9,302 bases of DNA from NCBI GenBank assembly GCA_016293365.1, contig JAEDEK010000071.1:1-9302 (forward strand), given 5' to 3'. The notes beneath the pieces are model-generated. The model worked only from the letters and a program-made list of their open reading frames with translations, was not told the origin of the DNA and did not search any database. Positions 1 through 4,987 of this stretch are shown here, one piece after another. This DNA is from Bulleidia sp. (GTDB lineage: Bacteria > Bacillota_I > Bacilli_A > Erysipelotrichales > Erysipelotrichaceae). Every line of letters begins with the position of its first letter. Position 1 is the first letter of the stretch. The position numbers were made by a program, and so were the translations under genes.

Positions 1-2
1 TC

Positions 3-74
3 AGCAGCTCATTATGGATGTTTTATTTGCTTGGTATTCTCAGAGGTATCGGTCTGAGTGCTGCCTCAATCTAA
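3..74 (+). CDS. possible C-terminal tail of a membrane protein (5' truncated by window edge)
   Basis: Reading from base 3, 23 codons are open up to TAA at 72-74. The peptide is hydrophobic (it includes LWMFYLLGILRGIGLS) and would suit the last membrane helix of a transporter or other integral membrane protein. The piece is too short to assign to a family. No obvious intrinsic terminator follows it on the plus strand before the oppositely oriented HAD gene. It could equally be chance open frame in non-coding DNA, since the other two plus frames also stay open for several codons. Confidence 0.25.
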   Translation, partial: SSSLWMFYLLGILRGIGLSAASI

Positions 75-155
75 AACACGCAAGCAGCTGTACCGATTAT
101 GTTACATGTTTTACAGTGGTCACCTGTCTGGATGCTATGTACACATGATTTACAA
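75..155. other. short intergenic stretch, nothing recognised
   Basis: These bases lie between the possible membrane-protein tail and the terminator of the HAD gene. I see no ribosome binding site, promoter or convincing hairpin in them. A plus-strand open frame runs through here from about 58 to 489, but it is antisense to the HAD coding sequence and is not credible as a gene. Confidence 0.4.
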
Positions 156-177
156 GAAAAGACCCCGTGAGGGGCTG
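156..177 (-). terminator. putative intrinsic terminator of the HAD phosphatase gene
   Basis: On the minus strand, directly after the TAA at 180-178, the sequence reads AGCCCC-TCAC-GGGGTCTTTTCTT. That is a short G/C-rich stem (CCCC/GGGG plus flanking pairs around a bulge) with a four-base loop, followed by a T-rich run. The stem is short, so the call is moderate. Confidence 0.5.
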
Positions 178-1005
178 TTAGTCATCAGTAACGTTGTTCA
201 GATGGAGCAGAATATGAAGCGCTTGTACAACACCACCATGACTGTTATCCTTTACGACGATATCTGCACGTTTCTTCAGTTCAGGATGACCATTTCCCAT
301 CGCAAACTTCAAGCCACTGTGGTGGAACATATGAATGTCATTTTCTCCATCTCCAATACATGCAGATTCATTGCGATCAATGGAAAGCATGTTCTGCAGA
401 AAAGTAAAAGCTTTTCCTTTCCCGGCATCTGCAGAGAAGATTTCAACATATTTTTGATCCAGCGGGGCATACACATGCGGAAAGGATAACAGGGCTTTCC
501 CTGTTCTGAGTCTTGCCTGTTGATTCAGGAAGAAAAACTGCAGCTCTTCCACATCGGATGACTTGCGCATAATTGTGTTGCGCAGATCCTTTACAACAAT
601 GGATTTCCGGGCATCTTTACCATAGATAAAACTGCCCATCAGTTTCAGATGAAGTCCTTGAACATAATACCTATGATCGATATGTGCTGCTGCAGCAAGG
701 CCAGCGCACATGCTTTTTCGGATAATGGATGAAGCGGTTGTTCTATCAAGAAGTGCATTGTAGATATCCTTCCCTGTTTCTGTATCTGTAATCACTGCGC
801 CATTGGAAGAGATGATATAACGGTACAGATCTGTTAATGGCAGCAGCTGGTGTGGCAGACAGGAAAGGCTTCTGCCTGTTGTTGGTACGATTTCGATGCC
901 TGCCTGTTTTGCACGATACAGCATGACGATGGTTTCGGGATCGATTCTGTTATGTGAATTGAGACATGTGCCATCCATGTCAATGGCAAATATACGGATT
1001 GTCAT
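178..1005 (-). CDS. Cof-type HAD-IIB family hydrolase (sugar phosphatase-like)
   Basis: This 275-residue protein has the full set of haloacid dehalogenase motifs. Motif I is DMDGT at residues 9-13, with D9 as predicted nucleophile and D11 as general acid/base. Motif II is TTGR at 42-45, the motif III lysine is near K196 (GKGKA), and motif IV is GDGEND at 218-223, with Asp residues that ligate Mg2+. The long insert between motifs II and III is the C2B cap of the Cof/YidA type, and SSNGA at 66-70 is also typical of that group. Family members dephosphorylate sugar phosphates, FMN or similar small phosphoesters in the cytoplasm; the substrate cannot be read from sequence. Length is normal for the family. 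The ATG at 1005-1003 is preceded by an in-frame stop five codons upstream and only a weak AAAGA-like ribosome site. The gene stands alone, divergent from the DUF4097 gene. Confidence 0.93.
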   Translation of the reverse strand: MTIRIFAIDMDGTCLNSHNRIDPETIVMLYRAKQAGIEIVPTTGRSLSCLPHQLLPLTDLYRYIISSNGAVITDTETGKDIYNALLDRTTASSIIRKSMCAGLAAAAHIDHRYYVQGLHLKLMGSFIYGKDARKSIVVKDLRNTIMRKSSDVEELQFFFLNQQARLRTGKALLSFPHVYAPLDQKYVEIFSADAGKGKAFTFLQNMLSIDRNESACIGDGENDIHMFHHSGLKFAMGNGHPELKKRADIVVKDNSHGGVVQALHILLHLNNVTDD

Positions 1006-1025
1006 GGTATTCTTTGTTCAGTGTC

Positions 1026-1031
1026 CTTATA
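1026..1031 (-). promoter_or_regulatory. possible extended -10 promoter for the HAD gene
   Basis: On the minus strand TGATATAAG gives an extended -10 (TGn followed by TATAAG). It would start transcription roughly 14-16 bases upstream of the ATG. No good -35 hexamer is present at 16-18 bases, so this rests on the extended -10 alone. Confidence 0.3.
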
Positions 1032-1131
1032 TCAGATACTTTATGATGGAATCTGTTTTTCCTCAATGGACATTCCTGTATGTCTGTCAGGATTCTCAAG
1101 GATTCACACATTATTGACGATATTGGATGCG

Positions 1132-1158
1132 TTGAAGTGTTGCGGGAAAGTGTATAAT
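1132..1158 (+). promoter_or_regulatory. putative sigma-A promoter of the DUF4097 gene
   Basis: A perfect TATAAT lies at 1153-1158 with TTGAAG at 1132-1137, separated by a short 15-base spacer. The predicted start site near 1165 leaves a leader of about 20 bases before the GTG start, enough for the ribosome site at 1173-1177. Confidence 0.5.
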
Positions 1159-1184
1159 GAATCAGTAAAGACGAGGAACTGTTT

Positions 1185-1961
1185 GTGAAAGACAGAAGAA
1201 AATGGCTGTGGATCGCAGTGGTTGCGATACTGGCATGGTTCTGTGCCAAAGGGGCGAGAACCATCATGAAAGCGGCGACAGGAAATAATACATCCTACGG
1301 TACCATCAGAAATGTCATTGAACATCATGCTGAAAACCTGATTCTGGAAACAGGAGCAGCAGAAGTCAGTATTGTTCAGGGTGGGATCAATGATGCTTAT
1401 CTTGTTGAGACAAATATTCAGGATCTGGATATCAATGAAGATAAACGGATTCTCTCCATTCATGATGAATCATCCATTTTCATGGATGAAAAAGCATGGA
1501 TCCGGATTACAATACCGGATGGACATGTATTCAATGATGTTGAGATTGATACGGGTGCAGGAACACTGGATATTGAGAAACTGACGACCGATTATCTGGA
1601 CCTGGACATCGGTGCAGGAGCTGTAACAATCAATCAGATCAGTGTTCCAATACAGGCAGGCATTTCAACAGGAGCAGGAAGGTTGTTTATCGGAAACTGC
1701 TTCATGATGAATGCGGACCTGGATCTTGGGACTGGTGAAGTGAGAGTCAATGGAGAACTGATGGGCGAAAGCAGAGTCAACTGCGGCATCGGTAAAGTAG
1801 ACCTTGTTCTGAGGGGGAATGACTATACCATTGATTTTGATTCAGGGGCAGGAGAAGCAGACCTGAATGGACAGGTCATGCATGAAGGCACCTATGGAAA
1901 TGGCAGTAACATCATTGAAATAGATGGTGGAATCGGCGAAATCAGTGTGCGTACAGAATAA
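1185..1961 (+). CDS. membrane-anchored DUF4097-type beta-solenoid protein
   Basis: This 258-residue protein starts at GTG, seven bases after GAGGA (1173-1177). The N-terminus has positive charges (KDRRK) followed by one hydrophobic helix at about residues 7-22, so it is probably anchored with its C-terminal part outside the cell. From residue 56 on, a repeating pattern Gly-x-Gly-x-hydrophobic-x-hydrophobic appears with glycines at about 57, 124, 143, 163, 182, 201, 221 and 249. Spacing is mainly 19-20 residues. Examples are TGAGTLDI, IGAGAVTI, TGAGRLFI and SGAGEADL. This matches the DUF4097 / putative adhesin fold, a parallel beta-helix common in Bacillota envelope-stress and surface proteins. 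The molecular role is unknown. It is a single-gene unit between its own promoter and a bidirectional terminator shared with the GH1 gene. There is no LPXTG-type sorting signal. Confidence 0.85.
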   Translation: MKDRRKWLWIAVVAILAWFCAKGARTIMKAATGNNTSYGTIRNVIEHHAENLILETGAAEVSIVQGGINDAYLVETNIQDLDINEDKRILSIHDESSIFMDEKAWIRITIPDGHVFNDVEIDTGAGTLDIEKLTTDYLDLDIGAGAVTINQISVPIQAGISTGAGRLFIGNCFMMNADLDLGTGEVRVNGELMGESRVNCGIGKVDLVLRGNDYTIDFDSGAGEADLNGQVMHEGTYGNGSNIIEIDGGIGEISVRTE

Positions 1962-1965
1962 CTTT

Positions 1966-1993
1966 AAAAACCAGAGCGGGTGCTCTGGTTTTT
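1966..1993. terminator. bidirectional intrinsic terminator between DUF4097 and GH1 genes
   Basis: CCAGAGC (1971-1977), loop GGGT and GCTCTGG (1982-1988) form a perfect seven-base-pair stem. It is flanked by five A on the left and five T on the right, so it works in both directions. It sits 4 bases after the stop of the plus gene and 6 bases beyond the stop of the minus gene. Confidence 0.9.
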
Positions 1994-1999
1994 ATATGC

Positions 2000-3412
2000 T
2001 CAGTCAAGATCTGCGCCGTTGCTTTCGCAGACTTTCCTGAACCAGTAGAAGGAATCCTTTCTGATTCTCTTCATGTCTTTCAGGTCAAATTCATCTCTGT
2101 TGACATAGATGAATCCATAACGCTTTGTAATACCCTGATGTGTGGAAATCAGATCGAATGCTGACCATGGGGAATAGCCGAACAGTTCAACACCGTCTGT
2201 GATTGCTTCCTGGCATGCTTTGATGTGCTGGCGGAGGTAATCAATACGATAATCATCATGTACCTTTTCATCTTCTGTTAATGTATCCGGTACACCACAA
2301 CCGTTTTCTGTGATGATTAACGGCAGATGGTATCTTTCCCATAACTGTCTTAATGTGACACGCAAGCCGATCGGATCAATGCCCATACCATAGGATGTGT
2401 ATACTGCGTTGGTATTTTTCACATTCATCGCGAGGCCAGGATAGGTCATCAGACCTGTCATGAAGTCTTTCTTTTCAACTGCTTCAGCCTTGAGCTTTTC
2501 GCCTTCTTCTGTGGATACATATCTGACACAGCCTGCACCATAATAATTGAATGCGATGAAGTCAGGATGCCCGTTCTTCATGGCTTCCATATCACCATCA
2601 AGGATTTCCGGTGCAACACCACGATCAGTAAACCACTGCATCAGTGCTTCTGGATAAGTGCCGAATACGGCAGGATCCAGGAACAGTCTGTTTCTGAACT
2701 GATCCATATCCATTGCGGCAAGATTATCAGCAGGGGAGCTTGTTGCAGGATAGATTGCTGTGATGTTTGGAGCTGGACCGATCTTGGCATCTGTCATTTC
2801 ATGACATAATGCCATGGCTTTTGCCTGTGCCAGAAGCATGTGGTGGTTTGCCTGCCAGATTGTCTTTTCATCACCATAATCACGATAACCCTGATAGATG
2901 ACCATCATGTTCTGTTCATTGATTGTCAGGAAGTACTTGACTTTACTGCCGTATTCTTTAAAGCATACTCTGCAGTAATTGACAAAGGCGTCAATGCACT
3001 GACGGTCTGCCCATCCACCATATCTGTCCTGCAGGCACTGTGGCAGGTCGAAGTGATACAGTGTTACAACCGGTTCAATGCCGTATTTATGGCATTCGTC
3101 AATGACATCGTGGTAGTGCTGCACACCGATCGGGTTGACTTCGCCATCACCTGTAGGGATAATACGTGACCAGGAAATGGAGAAGCGGAATTCCTTGAAT
3201 CCCATTTCAGCCATCAAAGCAATATCTTCCTTGAATCTGTGATAATGGTCAATGCCGACCTTATAATCGGTTGTTCCTTCCGGAATTTCCGCAGTATCGC
3301 ATACGGCAGGTGTTCTGCCATCTTCATCCCATGCACCTTCACACTGATAGGCACTGGATGATCCACCCCAGAGGAATCCTTCAGGGAATGGTTTGAGTGT
3401 TCTGTAATCCAT
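2000..3412 (-). CDS. GH1 family 6-phospho-beta-glucosidase
   Basis: This 470-residue glycoside hydrolase family 1 enzyme is predicted to hydrolyse phosphorylated beta-glucosides, such as cellobiose-6-phosphate or aryl-beta-glucoside-6-phosphates, in the cytoplasm after PTS uptake. The GH1 N-terminal signature spans residues 9-26 (FPEGFLWGG...YQCEG). The predicted acid/base is E166 (TINEQ) and the nucleophile E369 (ITENG). Residues S423, K430 and Y432 (S-x6-K-x-Y in the segment before GFIYV) match the phosphate-binding triad of 6-phospho-glycosidases, which separates it from plain beta-glucosidases. The ATG at 3412-3410 is chosen because GH1 proteins begin just before this signature and AAGGA lies upstream, at a rather long spacing of 11 bases. 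A further in-frame TTG at 3463 would add 17 unsupported residues. No PTS transporter or antiterminator gene adjoins it. Galacto specificity cannot be excluded. Confidence 0.92.
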   Translation of the reverse strand: MDYRTLKPFPEGFLWGGSSSAYQCEGAWDEDGRTPAVCDTAEIPEGTTDYKVGIDHYHRFKEDIALMAEMGFKEFRFSISWSRIIPTGDGEVNPIGVQHYHDVIDECHKYGIEPVVTLYHFDLPQCLQDRYGGWADRQCIDAFVNYCRVCFKEYGSKVKYFLTINEQNMMVIYQGYRDYGDEKTIWQANHHMLLAQAKAMALCHEMTDAKIGPAPNITAIYPATSSPADNLAAMDMDQFRNRLFLDPAVFGTYPEALMQWFTDRGVAPEILDGDMEAMKNGHPDFIAFNYYGAGCVRYVSTEEGEKLKAEAVEKKDFMTGLMTYPGLAMNVKNTNAVYTSYGMGIDPIGLRVTLRQLWERYHLPLIITENGCGVPDTLTEDEKVHDDYRIDYLRQHIKACQEAITDGVELFGYSPWSAFDLISTHQGITKRYGFIYVNRDEFDLKDMKRIRKDSFYWFRKVCESNGADLD

Positions 3413-3446
3413 ATATTCTGTTTTCCTTTCTTTGTCTGTTAACTGT

Positions 3447-3452
3447 ATTCTA
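3447..3452 (-). promoter_or_regulatory. possible -10 element of the GH1 gene
   Basis: The minus strand carries TAGAAT 34 bases before the ATG. The expected -35 position overlaps the cre-like site and has no good hexamer, so the promoter would be weak or activator-dependent. Confidence 0.3.
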
Positions 3453-3464
3453 TCACCGCACAAA

Positions 3465-3478
3465 GAAAAACGCTTTCA
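3465..3478 (-). promoter_or_regulatory. cre-like site (CcpA operator) upstream of the GH1 gene
   Basis: The minus-strand sequence TGAAAGCGTTTTTC agrees with 12 of 14 positions of the cre consensus TGWAARCGYTWNCW. The left half and central CG are perfect; the last two positions differ. It lies about 53 bases upstream of the GH1 ATG, over the presumed -35 region, where CcpA binding would repress transcription. Carbon catabolite repression of phospho-beta-glucosidases is well established in Bacillota. A second, weaker match (11 of 14, central C replaced) occurs on the plus strand at 3500-3513. Confidence 0.45.
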
Positions 3479-3498
3479 TTTTCGGGAATCGTATATGT

Positions 3499-3517
3499 GG
3501 GAAAGTGCTTTGTTCCC
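3499..3517. repeat. inverted repeat GGGAA-N9-TTCCC in the GH1/prepilin peptidase intergenic region
   Basis: GGGAA at 3499-3503 is matched by TTCCC at 3513-3517, with an inner AAAG-TG-CTTT dyad at 3502-3511. The arrangement could be an operator for either divergent gene. It is not followed by a T-run, so it is not a terminator. Confidence 0.3.
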
Positions 3518-3582
3518 GTGGATAACATACATGATTGAACCATCTTTCTACCAGGATGACTTCAGATATGAAAGGAAGGAAT

Positions 3583-3608
3583 CATCTGCTGATACACTGT
3601 ATCAGATG
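3583..3608 (+). promoter_or_regulatory. perfect dyad/hairpin abutting the ribosome binding site of the prepilin peptidase gene
   Basis: CTGATAC (3589-3595), ACT and GTATCAG (3599-3605) form a perfect seven-base-pair inverted repeat. Three outer pairs (CAT 3583-3585 with ATG 3606-3608) extend it across a three-base bulge. It ends exactly at the Shine-Dalgarno GGAGG (3608-3612). It could be a DNA operator of about 17 bp or an RNA hairpin that modulates ribosome access. I found no convincing plus-strand promoter upstream of it. Confidence 0.4.
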
Positions 3609-3619
3609 GAGGTTTCTGT

Positions 3620-4375
3620 ATGTTATTGTGTTATCTGTATGTATTCTGTGTTGGAGCATGCTGTGGTTCATCTGCATTGCTTGCTGCTGATCGGATTCCT
3701 GAAAAAAGAAGTATTGTGAAAGGCAGGAGTCATTGCACGTACTGTAATCATGTGCTTACCTGGTATGAGCTGATCCCGATCACAAGCTATGTATTCTGCA
3801 AAGGCAGGTGTCGTTATTGTGGCAGGAAACTGTCCTTGATATATCCATGCATGGAGCTGGCTGGAGGAATCCTTGCCTGTATCTGTTTTTTCAGATATGG
3901 ATTTACCCTGCAGACAATTACATCCTTTTCTGTGATCATGATTCTGACTGTCATCAGCATTATTGATTTCCGTACACTGCTGATCTATGATAAAACTCTG
4001 TTTCTGTTAGCAGGGGCAGGATTGGTACATTGCATGGGCAAAGGAAATGTACAGCTGTTATCTGTGATGCAATCGGCATTGACGGTCAGTGTACCTATGT
4101 TTCTGGCAAACAGATTGATCAAAGATGCCTATGGGGAAGGTGATATCCATTTGATGGCGATCACAGGACTGTTTCTCTTACCTGCAGAAAATATCCTTGC
4201 TGCATTAACAGGTACGTTATGTGCAGGCGTATCTGCACTTTTCCTGCTTGTGACAGGCAGAGTACATAAAGGTGCACACATTCCATTTGCTCCATATCTT
4301 TCCATAGGGATTGGTATGGCGATGTTGTATGGGAATAACATCATCAACTGGTATATCCGTACATTTTTGGGGTAA
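3620..4375 (+). CDS. type 4 prepilin peptidase (A24 family, PilD/ComC-like)
   Basis: This 251-residue polytopic membrane protein is an aspartic protease that cleaves type IV pilin-like leader peptides at the membrane and, in many members, methylates the new N-terminus. The N-terminal cytoplasmic region (residues 24-72) holds two CxxC pairs, C39/C42 and C64/C67, in the usual context after a DRIP segment. The two predicted catalytic aspartates are D116 (IIDFRT) and D175 (YGEGDIHL, the GxGD motif). Hydrophobic helices fill the remainder. The ATG at 3620 has GGAGG at 3608-3612, seven bases upstream. Size is typical for the bifunctional class. No pilin, ComG or pilus ATPase genes adjoin it, so its substrates (competence pseudopilins or tight-adherence-type pilins) must be elsewhere. 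The family assignment is secure; the substrate is unknown. Confidence 0.93.
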   Translation: MLLCYLYVFCVGACCGSSALLAADRIPEKRSIVKGRSHCTYCNHVLTWYELIPITSYVFCKGRCRYCGRKLSLIYPCMELAGGILACICFFRYGFTLQTITSFSVIMILTVISIIDFRTLLIYDKTLFLLAGAGLVHCMGKGNVQLLSVMQSALTVSVPMFLANRLIKDAYGEGDIHLMAITGLFLLPAENILAALTGTLCAGVSALFLLVTGRVHKGAHIPFAPYLSIGIGMAMLYGNNIINWYIRTFLG

Positions 4376-4376
4376 T

Positions 4377-4406
4377 AAAAAGCCATGAGGTTATGCCTTC
4401 ATGGCT
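4377..4406 (-). terminator. intrinsic terminator of the DUF1836 gene, overlapping its stop codon
   Basis: The minus strand has AGCCATGAAGG (4406-4396), a five-base loop, and CCTCATGGCT (4390-4381), forming a 10-bp stem with one bulged base, followed by a T-rich tract (TTTTATTA). The stop codon at 4393-4391 lies in the loop, so one arm is the last codons of the gene. On the plus strand the stem follows the prepilin peptidase stop by five bases but is not immediately followed by T, so termination in that direction would be weaker. Confidence 0.75.
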
Positions 4407-4864
4407 TCAAATGCTTTTTCGACATACATCTTTTCTGTCAATGCTGTGGCAATTGCTGAAAGCAGTTCATCCTCAGGCTGGCGGAATCCATTTTTTGATC
4501 TGGAAGTGGTGGAAAGAAGAGTGGAGCGGAACTGTTCATATACGGTTTCAATTTTCGTATTCTGCTGTTCCATCAACTGCAGAAAGGTACGGATGTGATC
4601 GATGGAGGTGACATTTTTAAACAGTACCACCAGAATCAGTGTTGCGATCTGCTGTCTTGTGTATGTTTTTTTATTGACTCTGGATATCAGTTTCTGTTTG
4701 GCATAGTTGGATATCATGGAAGGTGTGACATTCATTTCTTCAAATTCCGTCAGAAAGGAATTGATATATCTGGCAACCTGGTCAAGATATAATCCGATTT
4801 CCGGAATTTCATGCCATGCAGGAATTTTAAATGATTCGATTGTTGTTGTGATTTCTCTGTTCAT
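4391..4864 (-). CDS. DUF1836 domain-containing protein, putative MerR-like DNA-binding regulator
   Basis: This 157-residue protein fits the DUF1836 family of Bacillota. The N-terminal part has the conserved pattern around LYLDQVARYINSFL (residues 25-38). Residues 44-95 (VTPSMISNY, KQKLI, KKTYTRQQIATL) resemble the helix-turn-helix and wing of MerR proteins. The C-terminal third is helical and low in similarity to anything I recognise. There are no signal peptide or membrane helices. The ATG at 4864-4862 lacks a ribosome binding site, but a strong promoter places the transcription start at or next to the ATG, so the mRNA may be leaderless. The gene is divergent from trhA, with a shared palindromic promoter region, which suggests it regulates itself and trhA. 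That role is inference; the family has no function known to me. Confidence 0.8.
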   Translation of the reverse strand: MNREITTTIESFKIPAWHEIPEIGLYLDQVARYINSFLTEFEEMNVTPSMISNYAKQKLISRVNKKTYTRQQIATLILVVLFKNVTSIDHIRTFLQLMEQQNTKIETVYEQFRSTLLSTTSRSKNGFRQPEDELLSAIATALTEKMYVEKAFEAMKA

Positions 4865-4870
4865 GCCATC

Positions 4871-4899
4871 ATTGTAAATGCCATTTCAAAAACCGTCAA
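4871..4899 (-). promoter_or_regulatory. sigma-A promoter of the DUF1836 gene (predicted leaderless start)
   Basis: The minus strand has TTGACG (4899-4894), exactly 17 bases of spacer, and TACAAT (4876-4871). Only six bases, GATGGC, separate the -10 from the ATG, so transcription should begin at about the A of the start codon. Confidence 0.7.
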
Positions 4900-4934
4900 T
4901 TGTATATTACAAACTGTTGACAGGTTTTTTGAAA
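4884..4934. repeat. large imperfect palindrome carrying both divergent -35 elements
   Basis: The left arm TTTCAAAAACCGTCAA (4884-4899) is the inverse of the right arm TTGACAGGTTTTTTGAAA (4917-4934), with two single-base length differences, around a 17-base AT-rich centre. The -35 of DUF1836 sits at the inner end of the left arm and the -35 of trhA at the inner end of the right arm, so one factor bound here would contact both promoters. Confidence 0.65.
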
Positions 4935-4948
4935 ACCGATAGTATAAT
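4917..4948 (+). promoter_or_regulatory. trhA promoter with consensus hexamers and a 20-base spacer
   Basis: A perfect TTGACA (4917-4922) and a perfect TATAAT (4943-4948) are separated by 20 bases instead of about 17. At 17 bases only the poor hexamer TAGTAT (4940-4945) is available. Overlong spacers of 19-20 bases are characteristic of promoters activated by MerR-type regulators. Confidence 0.6.
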
Positions 4949-4976
4949 ACTGTAATCGGATAATAAAAAACCGATA
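4932..4976. repeat. three CCGAT elements around the trhA -10 and leader
   Basis: AAAACCGATA occurs directly repeated at 4932-4941 and 4967-4976, with an inverted ATCGG at 4955-4959 between them. CCGAT-N14-ATCGG brackets the -10. ATCGG-N11-CCGAT could form a leader hairpin that ends right at the ribosome site AAGGAGG (4976-4982). Confidence 0.45.
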
Positions 4977-4987
4977 AGGAGGTACGT

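Noticed and set aside
58..489. 143-residue plus-strand open frame
   Set aside because: It is antisense to the HAD gene over most of its length, has no ribosome site, and its peptide resembles no family I recognise.
980..1463. Two minus-strand open frames overlapping the DUF4097 gene and its promoter
   Set aside because: They are antisense to a well-supported gene with promoter and ribosome site, and their composition (many Ser, His, Ile, Asn) is typical of shadow frames.
1353..1958. DNA-level tandem repeat in the DUF4097 gene
   Set aside because: The repetition is at protein level (glycine-rich rungs); the DNA copies share only short pieces such as GGTGCAGGA and are not true tandem repeats.
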